A DNA stretch of 64,000 nt, taken from positions 1-64,000 of IMG/VR virus record IMGVR_UViG_3300002835_000063. One strand, 5' to 3'. The notes under the pieces are model-generated. The model saw nothing but the letters and a program-made list of their open reading frames with translations. It ran no database searches and was not told the DNA's origin. Of the stretch, positions 33,150-44,320 are shown piece by piece; within the stretch, counting starts at the first letter, position 1; each line of letters opens with the position of its first letter. A program made the translations under genes and the position numbers. This stretch comes from a virus.

Positions 33150-33674
33150 CTATCTAGTTTCGTGATTGTTTAAAAGTTCGTATAATTTTTCTTTTACCTC
33201 AAACGGTCTGTCCGGAAAATATGCAAAAGTAACTAAAAAGTCGCCTTTATGAAATTTGGTACATAAAAAGTAAATCTCCCCGCCCTCAGAAATTAGTGGC
33301 AGATATGACGTATCGCCCCTAGCGTAAAGACCTAAAAGCTTTTCTCCAGGCTCATCAAAACTTCTAATGTGCTCATAAAAAGCATGGATCGGATGCAACC
33401 AGTAAATTGGATCCATGTCTGTATTATCAACATCAAAATCCATATAGTCCAGTCTTGTAGTAAGCACCCAGTGAGAAGTCTCTATAGCTTTAGGGTTAAT
33501 TCGATCAGCTTTTCTAGCCTCGATCATGGCCGCCTGGGCCTCTGCCAGACCAGCAGCAGTAAATGGGACATGAACCGCGTCGCCCATTTGAAAAACTAAT
33601 TCTTGATATTTATAGTAGGTAGATTCGGCAGATTGAATTACTAGCCGCTGTACAACAGATGACGATGAAACCAC
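33150..33674 (-). CDS. Hypothetical protein, 174 aa
   Basis: GTG start with AAGGAG at good spacing. A C-terminal part has strands and an acidic centre (DYMDFDVDNTDMDPIYWLHP). Not recognised. It has a well-formed promoter at 33733-33761. Confidence 0.6.
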   Translation of the reverse strand: MVSSSSVVQRLVIQSAESTYYKYQELVFQMGDAVHVPFTAAGLAEAQAAMIEARKADRINPKAIETSHWVLTTRLDYMDFDVDNTDMDPIYWLHPIHAFYEHIRSFDEPGEKLLGLYARGDTSYLPLISEGGEIYFLCTKFHKGDFLVTFAYFPDRPFEVKEKLYELLNNHETR

Positions 33675-33732
33675 TTTGTGCTCCTTAGTGAGTTAATTAT
33701 TTAGTTAGATCCCGTGCTCGGGGATTACATTC

Positions 33733-33761
33733 AGTATACAGCTAATTCATTCTGACTGCAA
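33733..33761 (-). promoter_or_regulatory. Sigma70-type promoter (TTGCAG-17-TATACT)
   Basis: On the minus strand TTGCAG (33756-33761) and TATACT (33733-33738) are 17 nt apart and lie 58 nt before the GTG at 33674. Confidence 0.7.
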
Positions 33762-33868
33762 CCAAATTTCATACAATCTTAGGTCTAAGTTTGTATGACG
33801 TTATTGCACGTAGCGTTATGTACATTATCCAGCAAAATCAAGGTGTTCAATCTGCTATATTTAGTACC

Positions 33869-35158
33869 TTATCTAGAAGGAAAATACTTCACAGTGCCAA
33901 TCTCTACCTCAGATCCATTTACAATCGCCACTATTCGATAGACGGCAACTGCACCCGGTTTGTCTGAAATAGTCATATTGTTTGTTCCTACGGAGACAGA
34001 AGCAAATTGTCTCCATCCAGGTCTTATAGATCCAGTTTTGTAGATTAAGTAGGAAGTCGCACCTGGAATAGAGTTCCAGCTCAGGATCCCAAAGAATGAT
34101 CCAGAGCCCGCTTGAACGACGCTAACTGCCTCGGGAAGCTGAATTTGTTCTGGAACAGGAGACGAAATCGGAGCTGGATCGGGGGCAGGAGCTACGCTAA
34201 AAGACTTTTCTACATTTACTAGATAGTTATTAGAAAAACTGCTGTTTTTTACTATCCCGGGCTCTCCCAAAGAAAGCAAAGTTGGTAGGGCATCTTTAGC
34301 GCTTAAAACTTTGTTACTAGATACATAGGTGGCTATAGCTCCAGCCACAAACGGACTTGCAGCAGAGGTCCCACTTCTGGACGCTGGAAGGCTAAAGTTT
34401 GCAGAATTAGCCGAGCTTATTCGAACCCCCGGCGCAAAAACATCTACGCAAGAGCCCCAATTCGAAAAAGATGCTCTAGTGTCCGATTCATCGATTGCCC
34501 CAACAGCAATTACGCCGGGCGCACTGGCGGGAGAGAAAGTACAAGCATCAACATTTGAATTGCCCGCAGCAGCCACTACTACAAGACCAGCATCTATAAG
34601 TCTTGCTACTGCAGCATTTGCTTGATCGCTTTTTGTTCCGCCCAAACTCATGTTCACTATTCCAACAGTGCCAGCCGGATGAGCGGAAAGAATCCAGTTA
34701 ATTCCTGCTAGCAAGCTGCTAGTGTTACCCTGACCAGAACAGTTAAGAACCCTAACCGGAACCACCGAGGCCGCCTTAGCCACACCATAAGTTGTCCCAG
34801 CAACGACACCAGCAACGTGAGTTCCATGTCCGTTACAGTCACTCTGCGAAAGATTTTGATTAAATGCGTCAAACCCTTGAAGCACTCTTCCGGCTAGTTC
34901 GGGGTGATTAGCATCTACGCCAGTATCTACGATATAAATTCGGATTGATTTTCCGTCACCCACATATTCGTATTTACCGTCTTTAATGCCGTCTATCCGG
35001 TCAAGCCCCCACCCAGCAGGGGTTTGGTACCCCATTGTTCTAAAAATGGTTTCTTTAAATCGACGCCCCGCTGCCTCAGCCGGTACCACCGCCGCGGTCC
35101 CTAAAACAAGAGATACGGCAAAAGCTAAAACTGCTGGCCACTTTTTATAAACAGTCAT
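33869..35158 (-). CDS. Secreted subtilisin-like serine protease (S8)
   Basis: 429 aa from the ATG at 35158. That start sits 7 nt after the -10 box, so the longer frame from 35182 is not transcribed. A signal peptide (about 1-30, ending PAEAA) precedes the catalytic domain: D78 (IYIVDTGVD), H111 (CNGHGTHVAG), N200 (AAGN) and S265 (SGTSAASPF). The order and sequence resemble the proteinase-K/aqualysin group, but the usual inhibitor-I9 propeptide is missing or very short. An FN3-like C-terminal domain spans about 345-425. The infected cell would secrete it; the purpose is unknown. Confidence 0.9.
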   Translation of the reverse strand: MTVYKKWPAVLAFAVSLVLGTAAVVPAEAAGRRFKETIFRTMGYQTPAGWGLDRIDGIKDGKYEYVGDGKSIRIYIVDTGVDANHPELAGRVLQGFDAFNQNLSQSDCNGHGTHVAGVVAGTTYGVAKAASVVPVRVLNCSGQGNTSSLLAGINWILSAHPAGTVGIVNMSLGGTKSDQANAAVARLIDAGLVVVAAAGNSNVDACTFSPASAPGVIAVGAIDESDTRASFSNWGSCVDVFAPGVRISSANSANFSLPASRSGTSAASPFVAGAIATYVSSNKVLSAKDALPTLLSLGEPGIVKNSSFSNNYLVNVEKSFSVAPAPDPAPISSPVPEQIQLPEAVSVVQAGSGSFFGILSWNSIPGATSYLIYKTGSIRPGWRQFASVSVGTNNMTISDKPGAVAVYRIVAIVNGSEVEIGTVKYFPSR

Positions 35159-35165
35159 GCCACAT

Positions 35166-35194
35166 AAAGTAGCAAAGATCAATTAGTTTGTCAA
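35166..35194 (-). promoter_or_regulatory. Strong promoter of the protease gene (TTGACA-17-TACTTT)
   Basis: TTGACA at 35189-35194, TACTTT at 35166-35171, spacer exactly 17 nt. The start codon follows 7 nt later, so the mRNA is leaderless. The GACTTGACAAACTAA block also occurs at 14317-14322. Confidence 0.8.
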
Positions 35195-35217
35195 GTCCCG
35201 GGAAGCCTATTTATTGA

Positions 35218-36192
35218 TCAATCTAAAAGACCCCTTAATGAGCTATTGTCAACAAACTTTCTTAGAATGTCGACAGCTGTCTCATTGTGTGGCATCACTA
35301 TATAGGTGTGATGTTTTACATATGACATAGCAATATACTCCATATGATAAGACCTAGTCTCTTCTTTAGAGACTCCAGGTATGTATCCTGGTTTGATCTG
35401 TGTAGCTAGCTCAACTACAGTTTGACCATTTTGCATAAACATGTGATTTGTAAGGCCCCCGCCAGAAAGCCCGATTAAAACCCTTACATCCCTAAAATAG
35501 GACATCTGTTCTTGTATGTTAGAAAAATCTTCTGGCGAGACTATCTCATAGCCGTGACTTTTAAAAAAATTTTCTAAAATATATTCATCGTCAATTCTTT
35601 TATCGAGAGTGATTAGTTCACCGTCTTTGCGATAATATTTTTTTTCTGTTTTGCTTCTACTTACATACACTTTTCTATTGGGCGATTTTTCTTCGTCTAC
35701 TACTCCTACAGTGTATTCTATAAACTCCAAAGAGTCTCTCATTGATTGAAGCGTCCCCCGGAAACTTTCAACAATAAAAAAATTATTTATATGCAAACAA
35801 CTGTCATAAGGAACAAAAGTATATTCAATTTTTTTCATTGTTAAATATTTTGATATTGCTGTTTTCATTCCGGCATACTCTGGCTCAAATATGACAGCCA
35901 ACATTCCAGGGTATTTTTTGGCGTATTCAACAATTGAAGGAATATCTTGTTGGATATTGTGAGAAATAGCCTTACTGGCTGTGCTAATTAAATATTTTCT
36001 TTGATCGCTAAGAATAGAAATAATTTTATAAGTCTCAGGGGACTCGGGGGGACTATCAGAGATGTTGTAATAATTAAATCTATGGGGGTTTTCAACTGGA
36101 TCTTTGCCGTATTTTATGGTCACATATTCATTAGAAGTGGAGTTATAAGTTTCAATTAATCGGGGCCCCCACTCTGCAGGCACAACTAACAC
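35218..36192 (-). CDS. GT61-like glycosyltransferase
   Basis: 324 aa, GTG start with GGAG 7 nt upstream; AT-rich. Landmarks: RKVYVSRSKTEKKYYR near 173, ENFFKSHGYEIVSPEDFS, VRVLIGLSGGGLTNHMFMQNG and VVELATQ, then an IVMPHN end. This is the same order as in the gene at 2986. A single gene with its own start signals next to two divergent nucleotidyltransferase genes. Confidence 0.68.
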   Translation of the reverse strand: MLVVPAEWGPRLIETYNSTSNEYVTIKYGKDPVENPHRFNYYNISDSPPESPETYKIISILSDQRKYLISTASKAISHNIQQDIPSIVEYAKKYPGMLAVIFEPEYAGMKTAISKYLTMKKIEYTFVPYDSCLHINNFFIVESFRGTLQSMRDSLEFIEYTVGVVDEEKSPNRKVYVSRSKTEKKYYRKDGELITLDKRIDDEYILENFFKSHGYEIVSPEDFSNIQEQMSYFRDVRVLIGLSGGGLTNHMFMQNGQTVVELATQIKPGYIPGVSKEETRSYHMEYIAMSYVKHHTYIVMPHNETAVDILRKFVDNSSLRGLLD

Positions 36193-36261
36193 AATAAATC
36201 TCCAATGAATAGAATTTAATTTAGTACTATAATACTATGTTTTACTTTATTTTTAATAAGT

Positions 36262-36267
36262 TAGTAT
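36262..36267 (+). promoter_or_regulatory. -10-like TAGTAT, leaderless start
   Basis: TAGTAT ends 7 nt before the ATG at 36275; the region is AT-rich and lacks a ribosome site. Confidence 0.35.
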
Positions 36268-36274
36268 TAAAACT

Positions 36275-37024
36275 ATGACTATAACCATAATTCCCGCAGC
36301 AGGCGACAGCCTAAGATTTAAAAACCTTGGCTACTCAATCCCAAAACCTTCAATAGTAGTGGCCAACAATCCAATAATTTATTGGTCTCTCCTGGGCAGC
36401 AAAAAATCTATTAAATCAGATAAAACAGTAATTGTAGCAAAAAATTTAGATGTAGAAATTATATCTAAATCAATTTTTTTATCGAACAAAAAGTTAAATC
36501 TAAAAAATTTAAAAATTGTTGCTATAAATGAATCAACTAGCGGACCCGCCGAAACCGTTGCACAATGTTTAATTAATTTAGGGCCTGAACTAGACAGAAC
36601 CTCGCCAATATATTGTTTAGACTCCGATATGTTTTTATTGTTTGACAACAAAAAAGTTTTTTGGGATCTTGAAAAAGAATGCTATATTGTAGCTGGAGAG
36701 TCTAATCACCCCGAGCATTGTTATTTAGACACAAACAAAAATAAAGTTATTTCAATTTCTGAAAAAAAGAAAATTTCTAACTTAGCAATAGTTGGTTGTT
36801 ACATATTTAAGTCTGCTGATACATATTTAAATTTATATGAAAAAGCAAAACAAAATTTAAAAAAAGACAAAGAATTTTATATTTCAGATGTAGTAAAAGA
36901 GTCAGTAGTTAGAAATACTTGCGGCCACATACTGGCCGACACATATCTATCTTTGGGCACCCCCGCCGAAGTAGGCATATCTGAGCCGTACCTTAAAAAT
37001 TTATTTAATTCTGACTGTTTTTAA
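36275..37024 (+). CDS. Sugar nucleotidyltransferase-like protein
   Basis: 249 aa, very AT-rich. IIPAAGDSLRFKNLGY and PKPSIVV match the nucleotide-binding loop and PKP of NTP_transferase enzymes that make NDP-sugars from sugar phosphates. YCLDSDMFLLF near 113-123 gives the acidic metal site. A late segment (ISDVVKESVV) fits the acceptor half. It converges with the cytidylyltransferase gene and overlaps it by 20 nt. Exact sugar unknown. Confidence 0.7.
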   Translation: MTITIIPAAGDSLRFKNLGYSIPKPSIVVANNPIIYWSLLGSKKSIKSDKTVIVAKNLDVEIISKSIFLSNKKLNLKNLKIVAINESTSGPAETVAQCLINLGPELDRTSPIYCLDSDMFLLFDNKKVFWDLEKECYIVAGESNHPEHCYLDTNKNKVISISEKKKISNLAIVGCYIFKSADTYLNLYEKAKQNLKKDKEFYISDVVKESVVRNTCGHILADTYLSLGTPAEVGISEPYLKNLFNSDCF

Positions 37025-37427
37025 TTCTTTCAATTAACTCTGTCGAAGAAAAATCGTGTGATCTTTGGTTATAATATATTTCTATACCACCAGATAAACA
37101 ATAATCTTTTCCAGTAAAATCTTTTCCTTTGTAGTCTTCCCCAATAATTCGAATATCAATTGGCAAAGCTTTTATAAGATCAAGTAAGTCTTTTTCTGTT
37201 TCATATACAATTATTTCATCAACATATGAGACCGCCTTTAGTTGTATTTGCCTTTCAACAATAGATTGCATTGGTTTGCGCTTACTGGGGCGATCAAGAT
37301 TTGGATTGGTCTGTAGGGCAACTATTAAATAGTCGCAAACTGATCTTGCTTCTTTTAGCATTAAAATATGCCCGGCATGCAAAAGATCAAAGGCTGACGC
37401 AGTAAATCCAATTTTTAATGTTTTCAC
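37005..37427 (-). CDS. Cytidylyltransferase-like protein (TagD/GCT family)
   Basis: 140 aa, the size of glycerol-3-phosphate cytidylyltransferase. The nucleotide-binding H17-A-G-H20 in FDLLHAGHILML and the later IIGEDYKGKDF are typical. Such enzymes activate glycerol phosphate, ribitol phosphate or heptose phosphate with CTP or ATP. Paired with 36275 it points to a phage-encoded activated sugar or polyol. Confidence 0.82.
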   Translation of the reverse strand: MKTLKIGFTASAFDLLHAGHILMLKEARSVCDYLIVALQTNPNLDRPSKRKPMQSIVERQIQLKAVSYVDEIIVYETEKDLLDLIKALPIDIRIIGEDYKGKDFTGKDYCLSGGIEIYYNQRSHDFSSTELIERIKNSQN

Positions 37428-37438
37428 AGAAAAATAAT

Positions 37439-37469
37439 AGTCCCTACTAACAATAGATTAGTAGGGACT
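37439..37469. terminator. Strong bidirectional terminator
   Basis: A perfect 12-bp stem AGTCCCTACTAA/TTAGTAGGGACT with a 7-nt loop, T-rich on both sides. It ends leftward transcripts from the holin-like gene. Confidence 0.85.
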
Positions 37470-37482
37470 TTTATTTTGGTTA

Positions 37483-37770
37483 TTAAGCAGACTTGTTCTC
37501 GTTTTCAGAGACAGCTGCCTCGGCTTCTGGGTCCTGGTCTGGATAAGCGGCACCACCAAAGGCAGTGTTAATCTCATCTATGTCTAGCTTTCCGTCCAGC
37601 ATGTAAGCACGGGACAGGTTCTCTGCCACGTCCATTACGCCGATGAATGCAGCAACAGCTGCAGACTGCCAGAGCTCTACTCCAGCAATAGAGCCACCAG
37701 CAAAGGTTCCGCTAATGCGGAGGATGATTAGTGCTGCGGTTCTACGGAATACTTCAGCGAATATCCCCAT
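37483..37770 (-). CDS. Holin-like protein, paralogue of 7736
   Basis: 95 aa. Two hydrophobic segments (about 12-33 and 38-55), then a charged helix with DGKLDIDEINTAF, the same architecture and DGK...EIN motif as 7736-8062. AGGAG precedes the ATG. It is a single gene before a strong terminator. Two such paralogues could act as holin and antiholin; that is inference. Confidence 0.58.
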   Translation of the reverse strand: MGIFAEVFRRTAALIILRISGTFAGGSIAGVELWQSAAVAAFIGVMDVAENLSRAYMLDGKLDIDEINTAFGGAAYPDQDPEAEAAVSENENKSA

Positions 37771-37826
37771 GGGTTCTCCTAGGTTTTGGGTTACGTAACT
37801 CGCCTCTCTCCCTAGGTACTTCTAGT

Positions 37827-38156
37827 TTACCTGATACTAGGCCCTCGGTGTTTTACTGGATATCTACGATAATTGCGCTTTCTAATGAGCTTTCGTTCAT
37901 GTTCTGTTGTTCCGCCCCAAACCCCAAGCTCGTTATTTTTTAGGGCATACTCCAAACACTCGCGAATTAGTGGACATTCTTGGCATACTTTTTTGGCCGA
38001 TTCTAGGTTTTGGTATTTGGCTGTAACCATTCCAAATCCCATGTCTATATCCATGGGAAAAAATATTTCGGGATCTGTTTGAGCACAAGCTGGATCGTCT
38101 TTTAAAACAAAAAGTGGGACGGTAATGCTTCTGGTAAGACGATTCTTTTGTGTCAT
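37827..38156 (-). CDS. whiB: WhiB-family transcription factor
   Basis: 109 aa. Four Cys ligands for a 4Fe-4S cluster (C24, C58, C61, C67) and the GVWGGTTEHER turn followed by a basic tail are the complete WhiB signature. The family is restricted to Actinobacteria and their phages and modulates sigma-factor-dependent transcription. It is the best single host marker in the window. Confidence 0.95.
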   Translation of the reverse strand: MTQKNRLTRSITVPLFVLKDDPACAQTDPEIFFPMDIDMGFGMVTAKYQNLESAKKVCQECPLIRECLEYALKNNELGVWGGTTEHERKLIRKRNYRRYPVKHRGPSIR

Positions 38157-38160
38157 TCAG

Positions 38161-38340
38161 TTATCCTCTGTTTGCGTTAAACCCCGTCCCTTTAAACGTA
38201 ATGGACGGAGCACTAAATTTACGTATCAGTTTAGTGCCACAGTCTGGTTTTGTGCAAATCGTACGGCGAGGATTTTCTGACATATTTCGAGTTTCTTCGT
38301 ACTCGTGGCCCCGCTCGCAAACATAAAGATAAGTTGGCAT
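38161..38340 (-). CDS. FmdB-like zinc-ribbon protein, 59 aa
   Basis: MPTYLYVCERGHEYEETR, CTKPDC, then KFSAPSITFKGTGF: the pattern of the putative regulatory FmdB family. The usual CxxCG knuckle has changed to C-x4-H and C-x4-C. It lies between WhiB and the AdoMet-decarboxylase-like gene. Confidence 0.7.
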   Translation of the reverse strand: MPTYLYVCERGHEYEETRNMSENPRRTICTKPDCGTKLIRKFSAPSITFKGTGFNANRG

Positions 38341-38349
38341 AAATTTATC

Positions 38350-38733
38350 CTAATTTGATGAATCTAAAAGCTCAAAGCCATTTTCTCTGTCTAAGTACTG
38401 CCACTGAATTTTTGTAATACCAAAAGTTTCAGCTAAGTGATCTAAAACTTTTAGATGATCAAGTTCACCGCATGTGTAGAGATCAAACTGAATAATCATT
38501 GGATCACGCTTTTCCCAAATGTGAAAAGCAATGTGTGACGTTTCAACTGAGATTGCAGCAGTTACACCTTCATTTCCTGGCATATCTACATACTTAGAAA
38601 TAGGACCAGCGGCAACTTTCATATCAATAAAGTCGACAAGGTCTTTCATCCAGACTTTTGCTTCTTCCTCGGTCTGGATTGGACGAGTAATTTCTGCCCT
38701 AACCATTAGGTGTAGGTGCTTGAGTTCTTTCAT
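38350..38733 (-). CDS. S-adenosylmethionine-decarboxylase-like protein
   Basis: 127 aa from the ATG at 38733, which has AGGAG upstream; the longer frame overlaps nrdF. SVETSHIAFHIWEKRDP and IQFDLYTCGEL correspond to the bacterial SpeD core, where the proenzyme cleaves before a Ser to form pyruvoyl. The residue before that Ser is Thr rather than Glu, so processing may differ. Decarboxylated AdoMet feeds spermidine synthesis, useful for DNA packing. It follows the RNR operon by 26 nt and is probably co-transcribed. Confidence 0.78.
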   Translation of the reverse strand: MKELKHLHLMVRAEITRPIQTEEEAKVWMKDLVDFIDMKVAAGPISKYVDMPGNEGVTAAISVETSHIAFHIWEKRDPMIIQFDLYTCGELDHLKVLDHLAETFGITKIQWQYLDRENGFELLDSSN

Positions 38734-38758
38734 GGGCTCTCCTAACCAGTAAATGTTA

Positions 38759-41804
<3,046 letters not shown>

Positions 41805-41832
<28 letters not shown>

Positions 41833-42221
41833 AGTAGATCTAGCCTCTCTTTTACTTGTTCTACGTCGTCTGGTGTTCCTGTAATTTCTACACGATACAG
41901 CAAAGGAACGCCAGTTTTTGCTGAAATCATCTCGGCGGCTTTACAGTAGTGCTCTCCAAAATTGGTGTTACCAGTTCCGACAACACCACGTAACAAATCC
42001 CTATTAGGTTTAAAGTTAAGAAACTTTCTAACCTGTTTAGGTACTGTGTGATTATCGTTCCCGCCGCCGTAGGTGGGAACAATTAGCACATATGGCTTGT
42101 AGGCCATAAATTGCCCTTCGCCCTCCCATCGAATTGGAATCCGACGAGCAGGCAATCCTAACTTCTCAACAAACCGATGGGTATTGTTTGAGACGTTGGA
42201 AAAATAAATAATTTCATACAC
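41805..42221 (-). CDS. nrdI: NrdI flavodoxin
   Basis: 138 aa. [19 protein letters not shown] at the start binds FMN; VPTYGGG and [17 protein letters not shown] follow. It supplies oxidant to assemble the manganese cofactor of NrdF. 1 nt after nrdH. Confidence 0.93.
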
Positions 42222-42222
42222 T

Positions 42223-42441
42223 TTATGAAAGTGTAGCTAGTTTGTCTGGCCTAAAGCCACTCCAGTGATCATCTCCGGCCACAACTACGGGCGCAGCCGT
42301 GTATCCGAGCTCTCTAACCATAGCCAAAGCTTCTTGATCAGCACTTAAATCAATTTCTTGATATTGAATTTCATTTTTGGTCAACAACCTCTTAGTGCTA
42401 TCGCATTGAACGCAGGCTGGAAGAGTGTATACAGTGACCAT
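42223..42441 (-). CDS. nrdH: NrdH glutaredoxin-like redoxin
   Basis: 72 aa. [15 protein letters not shown] carries the CxxC redox site, and [21 protein letters not shown] is the NrdH end. It reduces the large subunit between turnovers. Preceded by GAAAGG. Confidence 0.93.
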   Translation of the reverse strand: MVTVYTLPACVQCDSTKRLLTKNEIQYQEIDLSADQEALAMVRELGYTAAPVVVAGDDHWSGFRPDKLATLS

Positions 42442-42544
42442 TTTTGAAATGCCTTTCAGTGGTAGAGACGGAAAATCCTGACGAAAACATTATCCGCCAG
42501 GACGATTGGATAACTAGTATAGAACAAAATCTAGTGATTGATTT

Positions 42545-42772
42545 TTATTCTGAATCTAATAGTAGTGCTTCCATAATATTTTTGCAAGTTGGACATACTG
42601 GAAATTTTTTAGGATCTCTGGAAGGAACAAAAAGTTTTCCGCAGATCGCTAAAACTGTTTTACCAGTTACATACCCCTCAGTGACAGACACAGCGTCAGC
42701 ATAATGAGCGTATCTAGGCTCGCCGGAATCGGTCACTAAATCTTCGGTTTTTTCTTCGGTATGTACAGACAT
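42545..42772 (-). CDS. DUF3039-like protein
   Basis: 75 aa. HYADAVSVTEGYVTGKTVLAICG, then VPSRDPKKFPVCPTCK matches the actinobacterial DUF3039 family: a Cys4 knuckle with a conserved P-S-R-D-P. Function unknown. TATACT lies 6 nt before the ATG, a leaderless arrangement. Confidence 0.78.
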   Translation of the reverse strand: MSVHTEEKTEDLVTDSGEPRYAHYADAVSVTEGYVTGKTVLAICGKLFVPSRDPKKFPVCPTCKNIMEALLLDSE

Positions 42773-42778
42773 ACTACA

Positions 42779-42784
42779 AGTATA
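42779..42784 (-). promoter_or_regulatory. -10-like TATACT, leaderless start
   Basis: Minus-strand TATACT ends 6 nt before the ATG at 42772; no ribosome site. Confidence 0.4.
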
Positions 42785-42854
42785 CCTTCCACATCACTAA
42801 AGCTTAGATACGGTAAAATAAGACTAATCTGACTCTCCCGCCGAAAGACTGTAA

Positions 42855-43217
42855 ATGAGCGCCCCAGCCGGTTTATATAACATAGTGGCCGATCAAGGCT
42901 CAACGCTTTCGCGCATTATTTATTACAAAGATCCAGCTAAGAAGCCAATCAAATTTAATGGATATACAGCCCGTATGCAAGTCAGACCATCTGTAGATAG
43001 CTCTAACGTAATTTTGGAACTTACTACCGAAAACGGCGGTATCGAACTTGGCGCAACAGACGGAAGTATTTCTTTGTACGTAGAAGACACAACCATGATT
43101 ACGATTCCCGAAGGAATCTATGTTTACGATTTAGAGCTCATTGCCCCGTCAGCCAATTTGTTTGTGTACAAAATTCTTCAAGGCAACTTTGCAGTTAGGT
43201 CGGAGGTAACCAGATAA
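42855..43217 (+). CDS. Tail/baseplate module protein, paralogue of 57954
   Basis: 120 aa, all-beta. It shares DQGST, GY(T/S)ARMQVR, G..YVYD(L/I)E and the final LQG.F.VR.EVT with 57954-58331, and resembles N-terminal baseplate/fibre attachment domains of phages. Both copies come directly before a collagen-like fibre gene, so each probably anchors or precedes a fibre. A TAAAAT box lies at 42814-42819. Confidence 0.65.
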   Translation: MSAPAGLYNIVADQGSTLSRIIYYKDPAKKPIKFNGYTARMQVRPSVDSSNVILELTTENGGIELGATDGSISLYVEDTTMITIPEGIYVYDLELIAPSANLFVYKILQGNFAVRSEVTR

Positions 43218-43924
43218 TGGCAGGATACACAGTTAGTTCGGTTACTTCAGGTAAGTACGCAAGACAAATTTCTGTTGCAGCCTCTGGTCCACAAGGAGCT
43301 CAGGGCCCAACAGGTCCGGCAGGCTCGGCTGGAGCAACAGGCCCCACAGGCCCCACGGGAGCTCAAGGATCCGCGGGGGCTGGCCTCAGTGCTACTTACA
43401 AATTTAATAATACTACTTCTGCTTCTAACCCAGGCGGCGGCTATTTAGCATTCAATGCTTCCGATCTTTCCTCTGCTACCAGGCTGTATATTTCAACTAC
43501 CGACTCTTCGTTAGATGCGCAAACAGGACTGTTGTCTGCTATGACTCAGTCTACTAACACTTACAAATCAATTATTACAGTCCAGTCAACCACTAATCAA
43601 AGAAATTTTATTAGGTTTTACGTCAGATCTGTGACCGACGAGTCGGGCTGGAAAAACTTTTTGCTGGTTCACTTAGATGGAACGGTTACGTCTTTTACAT
43701 ACAACCAAGCCCTTTCTTTGTTGGTTGCACCCATTGGTGATGCTGGCACTATAGCCAATTTTGAGGACCTAAATGACGTAGACTTTAACACTCCGTTAGA
43801 TGGAGATGTCGTAGTTTACGACCAAGCAAATTCTATGTGGACCAATGTCGCTTCTAGTCAGCTAAACATATCGGGTCAAAATATTTCAGGTACAATTGAG
43901 GGGGGAAGCGCCAATACCTTTTAG
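43217..43924 (+). CDS. Short collagen-like fibre protein
   Basis: 235 aa. A short Gly-X-Y stretch ([16 protein letters not shown], about 29-56) is followed by a beta domain of about 110 residues and a tail ending IEGGSANTF. The start overlaps the previous stop. It is the shortest of four collagen-like genes here. Likely a trimeric virion fibre. Confidence 0.75.
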   Translation: MAGYTVSSVTSGKYARQISVAASGPQGAQGPTGPAGSAGATGPTGPTGAQGSAGAGLSATYKFNNTTSASNPGGGYLAFNASDLSSATRLYISTTDSSLDAQTGLLSAMTQSTNTYKSIITVQSTTNQRNFIRFYVRSVTDESGWKNFLLVHLDGTVTSFTYNQALSLLVAPIGDAGTIANFEDLNDVDFNTPLDGDVVVYDQANSMWTNVASSQLNISGQNISGTIEGGSANTF

Positions 43925-43943
43925 TTGAGGATAGAGCAAAAAT

Positions 43944-44306
43944 ATGGCAGTACAAATACAACTCAGGAACGACACGGCCGCTAACTGGACGTCTGTAAAT
44001 CCAACGCTCGCCCAAGGTGAGGTTGGCATCGAGCGCGACACCGGCCTCATGAAGATTGGCGACGGAGCTACCGACTGGGATAATCTTGTTTATTCATCTA
44101 TAGACACCACACAAGTTTCTTACACGCATACTCAAAGCGCTGTAAGTAATAACTGGGTAATAGCTCATAACTTGGGATATTACCCAAATATTCAAATCTT
44201 CGACTCTGGAGACAACATGGTCGAGGGCAACGTAACACACTCAAACAATGTTTCCTTGACGGTCACCTTTTCGGCGGGCCTGACCGGAACAGCTTACCTC
44301 TCCTAG
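43944..44306 (+). CDS. Small fibre protein with Mtd-like N-terminal domain
   Basis: 120 aa. VQIQLRNDTAANWTSVNPTLAQGEVGIERDTG matches the phage tropism-determinant N-terminal motif (QLRxxTxxxWxxxNPxLAxGExGxExDT) found on fibres; the rest is an Ig-like strand set. It shares that N-terminus with the 740-aa gene at 46346. Confidence 0.75.
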   Translation: MAVQIQLRNDTAANWTSVNPTLAQGEVGIERDTGLMKIGDGATDWDNLVYSSIDTTQVSYTHTQSAVSNNWVIAHNLGYYPNIQIFDSGDNMVEGNVTHSNNVSLTVTFSAGLTGTAYLS

Positions 44307-44320
44307 AAAGAAAAACCTAA

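Noticed and set aside
35159-35182. Upstream start for the S8 protease
   Set aside because: It lies inside the -10 region of a strong promoter; the ATG at 35158 directly precedes a proper signal peptide.
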